Of a stretch of DNA of 64,000 nt, positions 18,148 to 26,419 are shown piece after piece; position 1 is the stretch's first letter, and each line of letters begins with the position of its first letter. This DNA comes from Clostridiales bacterium. GTDB lineage: Bacteria > Bacillota > Clostridia > Christensenellales > Aristaeellaceae. The DNA is taken from NCBI GenBank assembly GCA_004556155.1, contig SFIM01000002.1:1-64000 (forward strand), written 5' to 3'. Under the pieces are notes generated by a model, which saw nothing but the letters and a program-made list of their open reading frames with translations, ran no database searches and had not been told where the DNA came from. The translations under genes and the position numbers were made by a program.

Positions 18148-19374
18148 TCACTGCGCCATCCGATGATTGCGGTTGGGACCGCGCAGATAATCGCCGTCCT
18201 CCGCAATGAAATCAACAGGCAGCAGCACCTGCTGACCGGCAACCGACACAAAATCCAACCGCGTGCCGTCGGCAGCGCTGCGGATTTCCGTCACCGTAAA
18301 GGGCTTTGCACCCGCAGGCGTAAGCGTCTCGATCATATCGCCCACATGAAAGCGGTTTTTCACCTCGGCCAGCATGCAGCCGTCCCGCATGCCAAGTACG
18401 CGGCCGACAAACTCCCGCGTTTGCGAAAAGCCTTCCGCGCCTGAGGCAGGCTGCGGCGTACCAAAATAAAAGCCGGTATTGCTGCTGCGATGGCTCACCT
18501 TGAGCAGCTCATCCTGCAATTCGGGCAGCGCCGCGCGGTACGCCGCCTCGCCCTGCGCAAGCAGATCCAGCGCACGGCGATATGCCTGCGTAACCGAGGC
18601 CACGTAGTAAGCCGTTTTCATGCGGCCCTCGATTTTAAGCGACGCAATGCCCGCATCCCGCATTTCGGGCAGGTGCGACAGCATATTGAGATCGTAGGCG
18701 GAAAAGATATACGTGCCGCGCTCGTCCTCAAGCACGGGCATGGGCTCGTCCGGACGCTTGAGCTCCGTCACCGTATACTGCCAGCGGCAGGGCTGCGCGC
18801 AGGCGCCGCGATTGCCCCCGCGCCCGGCCAGATAATCGCTCATCATGCACCGACCCGAGTGCGCCATGCACATGGCCCCATGCACAAAAGCTTCCAGCTC
18901 CACCCTGGAATCCAGCCGCTCACGCAAGCAGGCGATGCGCGCCAGCGACAGCTCGCGGGACAGCACAATGCGCTCCGCGCCAAGCTGATCAAACAGGTTG
19001 GCCGCTTCCGCATTCATCACATTCGCCTGCGTGCTTACATGCAGCACAAGCTCAGGCACCTCGCGGCGAAGATAGGCAAACGCGCCCAGATCGCTGACGA
19101 TGGCCGCGTCCACGCCCATCTGCGCCGCGCGGCGGGCGGATTGCCCCAGTTCGTCCAATTCATCATCGTAGGGCAGGATATTCAACGTCAGGTAGAATTT
19201 TTTGCCCTGCCCGTGCAGCAAATCCAGGGCTGTTTGCAATTCATCCCAGTCAAAATTGCCCGCGGCGGCGCGCAGGCCAAATTTTTTCAGCCCGCCATAT
19301 ACCGCGTCCGCGCCAAAGCGTGCGGCGGCGCGCAGCTGCTCCATGCCGCCCGCGGGCGACAGCAGTTCCATCAT
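18148..19374 (-). CDS. Peptidase U32 family protein
   Basis: A 408-residue protein beginning ELLSPAGGMEQLRAAARFGADAVYGG. The U32 signature is present around EAFVHGAMCMAHSGRCMMS, with clustered cysteines (also GACAQPCRW) that may bind an Fe-S cluster. Characterised relatives (TrhP) use prephenate to hydroxylate tRNA uridine 34, and others are called collagenase-like proteases; the tRNA role is more likely for this arrangement. It lies 3 nt after mltG, recalling the yrrL-yrrM-yrrN-yrrO order in Bacillus but without the methyltransferase. Confidence 0.85.
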   Translation of the reverse strand: MMELLSPAGGMEQLRAAARFGADAVYGGLKKFGLRAAAGNFDWDELQTALDLLHGQGKKFYLTLNILPYDDELDELGQSARRAAQMGVDAAIVSDLGAFAYLRREVPELVLHVSTQANVMNAEAANLFDQLGAERIVLSRELSLARIACLRERLDSRVELEAFVHGAMCMAHSGRCMMSDYLAGRGGNRGACAQPCRWQYTVTELKRPDEPMPVLEDERGTYIFSAYDLNMLSHLPEMRDAGIASLKIEGRMKTAYYVASVTQAYRRALDLLAQGEAAYRAALPELQDELLKVSHRSSNTGFYFGTPQPASGAEGFSQTREFVGRVLGMRDGCMLAEVKNRFHVGDMIETLTPAGAKPFTVTEIRSAADGTRLDFVSVAGQQVLLPVDFIAEDGDYLRGPNRNHRMAQ

Positions 19375-19377
19375 TGG

Positions 19378-20580
19378 TTATTTCGCTCCCGTCTTTTCAT
19401 CGTATGCCTGCCACAGCGGCGCATAAATCTTCACCGCCGCCTCATGCTCCTCAAGCGTGCGGGAGAAGTACAGTTCGCCCGTCGCAGGATCCTTGGAGCA
19501 GAAATAGAGGTAGTTTTGCGCCGTAAAGGTTTCGTCCGGATACAGCGCAGCCTCAATCGCCGCAGCAGAGGGATTACAGATCGGTCCGGGCGGCAGACCC
19601 TTGTTGCGATAGGTGTTATAGGGCGAATCGACAGACAGATCGCTGTTGTTCAGGCTCATACGCTCGGTGCCAGTAACATATTTGATAGTCACGTCGCTCC
19701 CAAGAGCCATATTGATCTTCAGCCTGTTATGGAACACCGCGGAAACGCGGGCGAAGTCCGCCTGTTTTGCTTCCTTTTCAATCAGCGAAGCCAGGGTGAT
19801 CACCTGATCCATGGTCATGCCCAGCGCATCCGCACGGTCATGCCACTCATCCCGGAATACGGCCTCGGTCTGCGAAAGCAGCTTTTTGATTATCTCCTCC
19901 GGCGTTGCCGAAGTATAGATTTCATAGGTATTGGGCGACAGATAGCCTTCCAGCGCATAAATACGCTGGCTAAAATTGGCCGACGCGCGCACGTCGGCAA
20001 TGTAATAGTAGGCGGAAAACTGCTCGCCCGTGCGGCACAGGCTGAGGAACTGCTCCTCATCGCTGATTACACCCTCGCGCTTCAGATAGGCGGCAATGCT
20101 CTGCACCGTCCAGCCTTCGATGATGGTAATCTTGCGCACCAGAGGTGTGCCGTCGCCACGCGTCAGCTGCTCGGCAATCTCGCGCAGGGTCATGGACGGC
20201 GACAGGGTGTAGGTGCCCGCCTGTATCTTTTGTCCATAGCCCAGGAAATCGGCGTAATACTTAAACACCGAACGGTTGCGCACCAGACCCGCGGCTTCCA
20301 GATTGTTGGCTACGCGGGTAAGCGAACTGCCGCTTTTCACCTCAAAGGTCACGGCCGCCGTGCTGGATGCATCCACAGGATCGACATAGCGCGCGCTGAT
20401 GAAATGCCAGCCTGTGGCAAATATGCCCACCACGATGACCGTAACGCACAGAATCACCAAGATGGGACGAAGAATGTTCCACAGCCAGCTGTACCAGAAT
20501 AACCCGTATTCGCGCTCCTCGCGCAGCTGCTCGTAGCTGTATTCTTCCTGCGGCTCCTGCCGCCGCTGTCTCTTTTTCAA
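19378..20580 (-). CDS. mltG: Endolytic murein transglycosylase MltG
   Basis: A 400-residue membrane-anchored lytic transglycosylase that cuts nascent glycan strands. A charged cytoplasmic N-terminus is followed by one membrane segment (ILRPILVILCVTVIVVGIF), a LysM-like region (VKSGSSLTRVANNLEAAGL) and the YceG catalytic domain, with the catalytic Glu in LIEKEAK and RLKINMALGSDVTIKY and NTYRNKGLPPGPICNP. TTG at 20580 has GGGAGGA just upstream and begins after ylbF stops, so it is preferred to upstream in-frame starts. Confidence 0.92.
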   Translation of the reverse strand: MKKRQRRQEPQEEYSYEQLREEREYGLFWYSWLWNILRPILVILCVTVIVVGIFATGWHFISARYVDPVDASSTAAVTFEVKSGSSLTRVANNLEAAGLVRNRSVFKYYADFLGYGQKIQAGTYTLSPSMTLREIAEQLTRGDGTPLVRKITIIEGWTVQSIAAYLKREGVISDEEQFLSLCRTGEQFSAYYYIADVRASANFSQRIYALEGYLSPNTYEIYTSATPEEIIKKLLSQTEAVFRDEWHDRADALGMTMDQVITLASLIEKEAKQADFARVSAVFHNRLKINMALGSDVTIKYVTGTERMSLNNSDLSVDSPYNTYRNKGLPPGPICNPSAAAIEAALYPDETFTAQNYLYFCSKDPATGELYFSRTLEEHEAAVKIYAPLWQAYDEKTGAK

Positions 20581-20593
20581 GCTATCCTCCCGC

Positions 20594-20935
20594 TTACATG
20601 CCAGGCATATCCAGCCCGGCCGCATCGCTCAGGGTTTTAAATACATCGGCCATCGTCTGCTGCAGGCGCATTTCCAGCAGCAGAAAGCGCGACGTGTTCT
20701 CCCCCGCAAACAGCAGCGCGCCGATTTGCTGGAAGCGCTGCGTGTCGTCATTGCTTACCTCCGCCCCCGCTACGGCGGCCAGCTGCAATTGCATTTGCAG
20801 CTTTTTGTATTCGCGCAGCAGGGCGCGGGCGGTTTCATCGCTTTCTATTTCCTGCCGCAGCTGGCGATAGGCGCGGCAATCCTCGCTTTCGCGGATCGCG
20901 CGGGCCAGCGCGTTGGCTTCATCGTATATCTGCAT
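20594..20935 (-). CDS. ylbF: YlbF/YmcA family regulator
   Basis: A 113-residue, mostly helical protein. The N-terminal IYDEANALARAIRESEDCRAYRQL and the later FQQIGALLFAGENTS segment fit the YlbF/YheA family. In Bacillus, YlbF acts with YmcA and YaaT as an Fe-S-carrying complex that alters RNase Y specificity and promotes sporulation, competence and biofilm formation. Here it lies just downstream of RNase J and before mltG in the same direction, consistent with a link to RNA processing. AAAGGGG precedes the ATG. Confidence 0.75.
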   Translation of the reverse strand: MQIYDEANALARAIRESEDCRAYRQLRQEIESDETARALLREYKKLQMQLQLAAVAGAEVSNDDTQRFQQIGALLFAGENTSRFLLLEMRLQQTMADVFKTLSDAAGLDMPGM

Positions 20936-21028
20936 TGTATCCCCTTTCCGCGCGCCGCATGCGCGCGTCGATTATAAAGCAAATACCGGCGGAGAAAAAT
21001 CTCCCCGCCGGCATTATAACACATGCTG

Positions 21029-22693
21029 TTAGCCCAAGTCCACAATGATGGGCAAAATCATGGGATTGCGCTTGATCTTATCGTAGATGTAGCGATGCAG
21101 CTCATCCTTGATGCGGTTCTTAATGCTGGGCCAGTCGCTGCCCTCGATGCGGCCGTAGCTGGCGATGATGTTGCGCACGGTGTTGCGGATGCCCTCGATG
21201 ATATCCTCGTTTTCGCGCACATAGACAAAGCCGCGGCTGATGACGTCCGGGCCGGACACCAGCATGCAGTTGGTGCGGTCAAAGGCCATGGCCACGATAA
21301 TCAGGCCGTCCTGAGACAGATGCTTGCGGTCGCGCAGCACCACATTGCCCACATCGCCGATACCCAGGCCATCCACCAGCACGGTGCCCGTGGGCACCTC
21401 GCCCGCGATGCTTACACCCGAAGCGCCCAGCTCGATCACCTGGCCAATTTCGGGCAGGATGATATTCTGCCTGGGCATGCCCATGGACTCGGCCAGCTCA
21501 CCATGCTGCCACAGCATGCGGTATTCACCGTGCACGGGAATCAGATACTTAGGCTTTACCAGGGTGTGCATCAGCTTGATTTCTTCCTGGCAGGCATGGC
21601 CGGAAACGTGCACCTCGGCCATGGCGTCGTAGATAACCTCCGCGCCGCAGCGATACAGCTGGTTGATCACGCGGGAGACGAACACCTCGTTGCCCGGAAT
21701 GGGCGAGGCGCTGATGATGATCTTATCGGATTGCTTGATCTGCAGCTTGCGGTGCTCAGAGAAGGCCATGCGGGTCAGGCCGCTCATGGGTTCGCCCTGG
21801 CTGCCAGTGGTCAGCACCACCAGCTCGTCGTCGCGATACTTATCCAGATCGTCGATATCAATCAGCGAGCCATCGGGAATGCGCAGCTCGCCCAGCTCCA
21901 TGGCCACGGCGGTCACATTGACCATGCTGCGTCCCACAAAGCACACCTTGCGGTGATAGTGCACCGCGCAGTCCACCACCTGCTGCAGGCGGAAGACGTT
22001 GCTGGAGAACATGGCGATAATCACGCGGCCGCGGGCGTTATTGATCTGCTCATAAAAGGTATCGGCCACCTTGCGCTCGCTCATGGTGTAGCCGGGGCGC
22101 TCGATGTTGGTGCTTTCGCACAGCAGCGCCAGCACCCCTTTGCTGCCGATGGCGGCCAGGGTGGTCAGATCGGTCACTTCGCCGTCGATGGGCGTGTAGT
22201 CCACCTTGAAGTCGCCCGAGCACACAACCGTACCAATGGGGCAGGTGATGGCCAGCGCGAACGCGCCGGGGATGGAGTGGTTGACCTTGATAAAGCGAAC
22301 GGTGAAGCAGCCCAGCTGAATCACCTGCCGCGCCTCCACCGTATTGAGCGGCACGCCGCTGACATGGTGTTCGCGCAGTTTGTTTTCAATCAGCGCCAGC
22401 GTCAGGCGCGAACCGTACAGGGGCGCGGGCACCTGCGATACCACATAGGGCACCGCGCCGATATGATCCTCATGACCATGCGTAAACACATAGCCGCGGA
22501 CACGTTCTTTGTTTGCCACCAGATAGCTGGCGTCGGGGATCACCAGGTCGATGCCCAGCATATCGTCCTTGGGGAACATGGAACCGCAATCGACAACGAT
22601 AATATCCCGGTCATACTCAAAGACCGTCATATTTTTGCCGATTTCATCCACGCCTCCAAGGGGAATGATCCTCAGTTTTGGAGTATTTGCCAT
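21029..22693 (-). CDS. rnj: Ribonuclease J
   Basis: A 554-residue RNase of the beta-CASP metallo-beta-lactamase group, with 5'-3' exonuclease and endonuclease activity on mRNA and rRNA. It has the THGHEDHIGAVPYV metal motif near residue 70, the beta-CASP core with TTGSQGEPMSGLTRMA, and PVHGEYRML near 380. The C-terminal RNase J domain is complete. GAGGG lies just before the ATG. A 202-nt gap upstream contains a long hairpin that would lie in the mRNA leader. Confidence 0.95.
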   Translation of the reverse strand: MANTPKLRIIPLGGVDEIGKNMTVFEYDRDIIVVDCGSMFPKDDMLGIDLVIPDASYLVANKERVRGYVFTHGHEDHIGAVPYVVSQVPAPLYGSRLTLALIENKLREHHVSGVPLNTVEARQVIQLGCFTVRFIKVNHSIPGAFALAITCPIGTVVCSGDFKVDYTPIDGEVTDLTTLAAIGSKGVLALLCESTNIERPGYTMSERKVADTFYEQINNARGRVIIAMFSSNVFRLQQVVDCAVHYHRKVCFVGRSMVNVTAVAMELGELRIPDGSLIDIDDLDKYRDDELVVLTTGSQGEPMSGLTRMAFSEHRKLQIKQSDKIIISASPIPGNEVFVSRVINQLYRCGAEVIYDAMAEVHVSGHACQEEIKLMHTLVKPKYLIPVHGEYRMLWQHGELAESMGMPRQNIILPEIGQVIELGASGVSIAGEVPTGTVLVDGLGIGDVGNVVLRDRKHLSQDGLIIVAMAFDRTNCMLVSGPDVISRGFVYVRENEDIIEGIRNTVRNIIASYGRIEGSDWPSIKNRIKDELHRYIYDKIKRNPMILPIIVDLG

Positions 22694-22715
22694 AGCTTCC
22701 CTCTTTCTTCATTCA

Positions 22716-22757
22716 GAACGGAAAGGCGGAAACACACTTTTCCGCTTTTCACCGTTC
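22716..22757 (-). other. Long hairpin in the RNase J 5' leader
   Basis: On the minus strand GAACGG pairs with CCGTTC, and inside it GCGGAAA pairs with TTTCCGC. It lies about 25-65 nt before the start codon. No clear promoter was recognised in 22694-22895. It could be a stabilising or autoregulatory element. Confidence 0.5.
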
Positions 22758-22895
22758 TCAGCAGTAAATCATTTATAAAGTTCAGCTTAATCACACAAGC
22801 TGATCAATTCTAAGCCAAGCATACCACAAAATATGGTGGAATGCTATATCAAAAGTGACGAATTTAAGCTTTGTTTTCTTGTAAATGCGCACTCA

Positions 22896-23222
22896 TTATT
22901 CCTGCATGGGCAGGCCCAGCAGATCGTAAATATCTTCTTTTTCCACAACGCCCACGCTGCGGCGCACCTCGGCGCCGTTTTCAAATACAATCAGCGTAGG
23001 AATAGACGCCACGCGATAGCGACGCGCAAGCTCCATTTCTTCATCCACATTGACCTTGCCCACAACGGCGCGGCCTTCGGTTTCATCAGCCACCTCTTCT
23101 ACCGTGGGAGCCAGCATGCGGCAGGGCATGCACCAAGTCGCCCAGAAATCCACCAGCACAGGCTTTTCACTGGCCAGCACTTCAGTTTCAAAATTGGCCG
23201 TGGTAAACTTTTTTTCGCTCAT
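22896..23222 (-). CDS. trxA: Thioredoxin with WCMPC active site
   Basis: A 108-residue thioredoxin-fold protein with VLVDFWATWCMPCRMLAPTV around the redox pair. The usual WCGPC has Met instead of Gly, which should change the redox potential or partner choice. The cis-Pro segment is present as RVASIPTLIVFENG. No signal peptide, so cytoplasmic. It follows the RseC-like gene by 6 nt, which suggests co-transcription; the distance to RNase J makes that link uncertain. Confidence 0.9.
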   Translation of the reverse strand: MSEKKFTTANFETEVLASEKPVLVDFWATWCMPCRMLAPTVEEVADETEGRAVVGKVNVDEEMELARRYRVASIPTLIVFENGAEVRRSVGVVEKEDIYDLLGLPMQE

Positions 23223-23228
23223 TGATTA

Positions 23229-23648
23229 TTATTCATTCCTTTCCGTATTGGAACGATGTGCGGCAATCACTGTAGGCCGCCATTTGGGACTGCGGCGAAG
23301 GCTTTTTTCCGCCAGCTTGGCCGCCAGATAGCCGATCGCCAGCCCGGCCAAGGCCGTCAAAAGCGTCAGCGCATCGGAAAGCCCCAGCGCAGAGCCTGCC
23401 AGCAAGCCCAGAAGCAGCGTGCACAGCGGCAGCGCGTAGGCAAGCAGCGTGGCCTTAAAAGCCTGCGACTCGCGCACCTCCACCTCCACCGTATCGCCCA
23501 CCTCAGCCTGACCGAACACCGTCAGCAGCTCATGCTTGGGCAAAAAACCGCGCGAGCAGCCCCGGCAGCCGGCGCAATGTTCGGGCGTTTCAAAGCACAC
23601 ACGAAGCATGTCGCCCTTTTTTAATTTCACAATACCGGTTCTTACCAT
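23229..23648 (-). CDS. RseC/MucC-like SoxR-reducing system membrane protein
   Basis: A 139-residue protein with an N-terminal soluble part containing CAGCRGC, then VEVEVRESQAFKATLLAYALP and two membrane helices. These features identify the RseC/MucC family. In Clostridia such proteins often occur near Rnf or redox genes and their role is unproven. The clustered cysteines and the adjacent thioredoxin suggest a thiol or redox function. GAGGAG precedes the ATG. It directly follows spoIIIAH by 45 nt and may be read from the sporulation operon. Confidence 0.75.
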   Translation of the reverse strand: MVRTGIVKLKKGDMLRVCFETPEHCAGCRGCSRGFLPKHELLTVFGQAEVGDTVEVEVRESQAFKATLLAYALPLCTLLLGLLAGSALGLSDALTLLTALAGLAIGYLAAKLAEKSLRRSPKWRPTVIAAHRSNTERNE

Positions 23649-23693
23649 GCAGCGCTCCTCACATCGTTAACAGCAGTATTCCCAGATATTATA

Positions 23694-24161
23694 TCATAAA
23701 TACCAGCATTCGTCCAGTATCACCACATTTTCAATGGTTACATCCGCGATACTTGCGCAAAGCGACAGGATAGCCTCGGCGCTTTCCTGTGAAAGCCTTT
23801 GCTGCGTACAGATCAGGGCGATATCCTCCCGCAAAGCACAAACAACCGCCCCTTCGCACCGGGCGGCAAGCGCGGATTCGATGGCAAGTTCCTTCTCCTG
23901 CCGTTCAATCAGGCGCATAAGTTCTTCACCCGCCTCAAAATTTTCCTGCGAAATTTTTTCAAGCGCGGTCATTTCCTGTGCGCGCTGCGCATCGCGGCGC
24001 TCCCGATAGCTTTGCGCCGCGGGGGCCTGTGTGGGCGCTGCATAGGCAAACACCTGCGTCAGCGGCACGGTGGATGCAGCAGGCCGTGCGTATAAGCGCA
24101 GAAAATACGCCCCCATCACCGCGCACAGCAAAAGCGCCAGCGCAATCCTTCGTCCCTTCAC
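23694..24161 (-). CDS. spoIIIAH: Stage III sporulation protein AH
   Basis: A 155-residue membrane protein with one N-terminal helix (RRIALALLLCAVMGAYFLRLY) and an extracellular ring-building-motif domain at the C-terminus (residues 80-150). It meets forespore SpoIIQ across the intermembrane space in the feeding-tube complex. GTG start at 24161 follows GGAGG by 7 nt and overlaps the spoIIIAG stop (GTGA). The linker is short compared with Bacillus. Confidence 0.85.
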   Translation of the reverse strand: MKGRRIALALLLCAVMGAYFLRLYARPAASTVPLTQVFAYAAPTQAPAAQSYRERRDAQRAQEMTALEKISQENFEAGEELMRLIERQEKELAIESALAARCEGAVVCALREDIALICTQQRLSQESAEAILSLCASIADVTIENVVILDECWYL

Positions 24162-24535
24162 CGCGTTCCCTCCTCCATCGTCAGCACCAGTACGCTCTGA
24201 GCATCCAAGTCCAATAGACGCATCAGCGCCTGCGTCAAGTTCAGCCGCACAGCGATATCCCCCGCCCCCTGCGCCACCGCCACCGCGCCCACCGGCCGCT
24301 GCGCCGCGCTGGAAAACGCGCCATCCTTAGGCGCATAATACAGCGTAACGCGCACATTGCCCGCCCCGCTCACGCTGGACAGCGCGCGGGAGAGGCGTTT
24401 TTCCTCGCTGGTCATGCCGCCCTGATCCCCCTGCGCGCCCAGCAGCAGCGCGCAGGCCGCCAGCGCTGCCAGCGCCATCAGCAGCCTTGCGCGCAGCGAC
24501 GGGTTTTTCAAGGCTTGCCTGATTCTCTCCATCAT
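24158..24535 (-). CDS. spoIIIAG: Stage III sporulation protein AG
   Basis: A 125-residue protein with one membrane helix (ARLLMALAALAACALLLG) followed by a ring-building-motif domain that includes SRALSSVSGAGNVRVTLYY. SpoIIIAG forms the large ring of the mother-cell channel. It is shorter than the usual roughly 200 residues, with little linker. The start is placed at ATGATG (24535), which overlaps the small spoIIIAF stop; ATG 24550 is an alternative, as neither has a good ribosome binding site. Confidence 0.8.
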   Translation of the reverse strand: MMERIRQALKNPSLRARLLMALAALAACALLLGAQGDQGGMTSEEKRLSRALSSVSGAGNVRVTLYYAPKDGAFSSAAQRPVGAVAVAQGAGDIAVRLNLTQALMRLLDLDAQSVLVLTMEEGTR

Positions 24536-24696
24536 CCCACGCTCAAACATCCTTTCAAGGCCGACAGCATGCAGATCATCGCCGTTAACCCCAGCAGCGC
24601 GCCGCATAAATCGCGCAGCTTGCCCTCGGGCAGCAGCATTTCTCCAGCCATGCGCAAAAGCGCGATCATGGCCAGGCTCCGCAGAAAAGCATACAT
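24532..24696 (-). CDS. spoIIIAF: Minimal stage III sporulation protein AF (54 residues)
   Basis: This short gene fills the gap between spoIIIAE and spoIIIAG. It begins MYAFLRSLAMIALLRMAGEM and continues LLPEGKLRDLCGALLGLTAM before ending LKGCLSVG. Two hydrophobic helices flank LLPEGKLRD, the same layout as the N-terminal membrane region of SpoIIIAF (helix, LLPNSSYRKY-like turn, helix). The usual C-terminal soluble domain of about 130 residues is absent. It starts 4 nt after spoIIIAE and its stop overlaps the spoIIIAG start. The order and spacing make it a real gene, though the name rests on position and topology. Confidence 0.7.
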   Translation of the reverse strand: MYAFLRSLAMIALLRMAGEMLLPEGKLRDLCGALLGLTAMICMLSALKGCLSVG

Positions 24697-24700
24697 CACT

Positions 24701-25819
24701 TTATCTTAGCCCCACCGTGCCGTTGCCCACCGCCAACACCTGCGCCACCAGCAGTACAAACATGGCGCTGACCGATAGCTGAATGATAAACAACAGCATC
24801 AACGCATCCGAAAAACCCTGCAAAAGATCGGCCGCCCTGGACGGCGAAACAGGCTGCAAAAGCGCGGCGCAGAGCCGATAAGTCATCACCGCGCACAGCG
24901 TGCGGATCATGGGCACCGCCGCGGCTGAAAGCAGCAGCGCTAGCCCCGTTACGCCCACCGCGTTTTTGATCAGCAGCGAGCAGCCCACCAGCGTATCCAT
25001 GGTGTCGGCAAACATACCACCCACAACCGGCACAAAGTTGTCCACCGCGTATTTGGCTGCGCGGATGCTTATGCCGTCCGCCGCAGAGGCCGTCAGCCCC
25101 TGCAATGACGTTACCCCCAGGAAAACCGTAAAGGCCACGCCCAGCAGCCAGTTGGAGGCCGTGCGCAGCAGCCCAGCCAACCGTGACAGCCGCATGCGCG
25201 GGGACAGATGATCCAGCAGCGTCACGACCGCCACCCCAGTGCTCAGCCGCAGCGATACCCCGCGCACCAGCGCCGTCACAATGCCGCTGGCCGCGCTGAC
25301 CGCAGGCTCCAGCAGAGCCGCGCCATGGCTGCCTCCAACGGCTGCAAGCAGCGTCAGCAGAATCGGAAACAGCGCCTGCATCATCTCGGCCATCCGGGAT
25401 ACCGTCTGCTCGGCTTCGTGCATATAAAGCTGCATATCGGCAGCAATCGTAGCGGCCAGCGCCAGGAAGCACGCGCTCTCTGCGATCCTGATTACGTCCT
25501 TTCGCTTGCCGCCCAGCAACCCTGCCGCGCTTGCCAGCAGCGCCGGGGCAAGCAGTCCCATCATTCTGGAAAAGCTGCTGCGCGCCTCGCCATACAAGCG
25601 CCGCAGCAGGGTATCCAGCACCTGCCTTGCGTCCCATATCATCTCGCCCTTGGCCAGCCGCAATAGATACACCCGCAGGTTGTCCTCGCGCGCGGCTGTT
25701 TCAAGCGGTGCTAAATCCACCTGTCCAAGCGCCTGCTCCAGGCCCGCGTCCAACCCCTGCGCGCAGGCAAGCGCAGGAAGCAGCAGCATCAACATCACCA
25801 GCGCTATCAGCCGTTTCAT
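24701..25819 (-). CDS. spoIIIAE: Stage III sporulation protein AE
   Basis: A 372-residue polytopic membrane protein with a signal-like N-terminus (KRLIALVMLMLLLPALACA). SRMMGLLAPALLASAAGLL, the DNFVPVVGGMFADTMDTLVG loop and LVGCSLLIKNAVGVTGLALL are conserved SpoIIIAE features. It is proposed to be part of the export channel from mother cell to forespore. It overlaps spoIIIAD by 4 nt. Confidence 0.92.
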   Translation of the reverse strand: MKRLIALVMLMLLLPALACAQGLDAGLEQALGQVDLAPLETAAREDNLRVYLLRLAKGEMIWDARQVLDTLLRRLYGEARSSFSRMMGLLAPALLASAAGLLGGKRKDVIRIAESACFLALAATIAADMQLYMHEAEQTVSRMAEMMQALFPILLTLLAAVGGSHGAALLEPAVSAASGIVTALVRGVSLRLSTGVAVVTLLDHLSPRMRLSRLAGLLRTASNWLLGVAFTVFLGVTSLQGLTASAADGISIRAAKYAVDNFVPVVGGMFADTMDTLVGCSLLIKNAVGVTGLALLLSAAAVPMIRTLCAVMTYRLCAALLQPVSPSRAADLLQGFSDALMLLFIIQLSVSAMFVLLVAQVLAVGNGTVGLR

Positions 25820-26205
25820 GCTGTCAACTCCATCACCAGCCCGGCAAGCTGCCGCAGAAGCGGGGCACTGAGCAGCAATAAAATCACCTTCGCCCCCGTT
25901 TCAACATGCAGCGCCAGGCCTTCCTCGCCAGCATCGCGGCAGGCCTGGGCCGCCAGCTCCGATACCAGCGCCACGCCCAGAATTCTAAGGATCAGTGCCA
26001 GCTGGCCCTCCTGAAGCTGGGCGCACTGCGCCAGCTCCCGCAGCACATCGGCCGCCTCGCCCAGCTTGTCCAGCGCCAGCAGCAGCACCGCCGCGCCGGC
26101 AAAGGCCGCCGCCGCCCAGCCCAGCGCCTGATGCTGACGCTTAAGCATAACGGCCGCAAGCGCGCCCAGCACCGCCAGCCCGGTCATTCGCCAGAAATCC
26201 GCCAT
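25816..26205 (-). CDS. spoIIIAD: Stage III sporulation protein AD
   Basis: A 129-residue small membrane protein with about three or four helices. VLGALAAVMLKRQHQALGW near the N-terminus and RILGVALVSELAAQACRDAG in the middle fit SpoIIIAD. It starts 1 nt after spoIIIAC and has no clear ribosome binding site, so it is probably translationally coupled. Confidence 0.9.
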   Translation of the reverse strand: MADFWRMTGLAVLGALAAVMLKRQHQALGWAAAAFAGAAVLLLALDKLGEAADVLRELAQCAQLQEGQLALILRILGVALVSELAAQACRDAGEEGLALHVETGAKVILLLLSAPLLRQLAGLVMELTA

Positions 26206-26206
26206 G

Positions 26207-26404
26207 TTAATACAGCCCGAAAATGCTCTGCACGTTTGACAGCAGCTCGGCCACCAGCGTTACCACCATCATCAGCACAATCACAAGCCCGGCGATGGTA
26301 GTCATTGTGGCAATGTCCTCCCGCCCAGCGCGGGTCAGAATCTGCGAGATTACCGTCACCAGCACCCCCACGCCCGCAATGCGAAGCAGCTGCTGCACCT
26401 GCAT
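26207..26404 (-). CDS. spoIIIAC: Stage III sporulation protein AC
   Basis: A 65-residue protein with two helices: LLRIAGVGVLVTVISQIL, then the conserved GREDIATMTTIAGLVIVLMM. Length and sequence match SpoIIIAC. GGGAGG precedes the ATG. Confidence 0.93.
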   Translation of the reverse strand: MQVQQLLRIAGVGVLVTVISQILTRAGREDIATMTTIAGLVIVLMMVVTLVAELLSNVQSIFGLY

Positions 26405-26419
26405 GCTTTTATCCTCCCG

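Noticed and set aside
18490..20502. A 670-codon + strand open frame across the U32 peptidase and mltG
   Set aside because: It spans two clear minus-strand genes and their junction, with low-complexity Arg/His/Ala-rich translation and no ribosome binding site.
21023..22813. A 596-codon open frame on the + strand opposite RNase J
   Set aside because: It is antisense to a well-conserved gene. In GC-rich DNA the complementary frame of a real gene often stays open. Its translation is His/Ala-rich with no recognisable domain.
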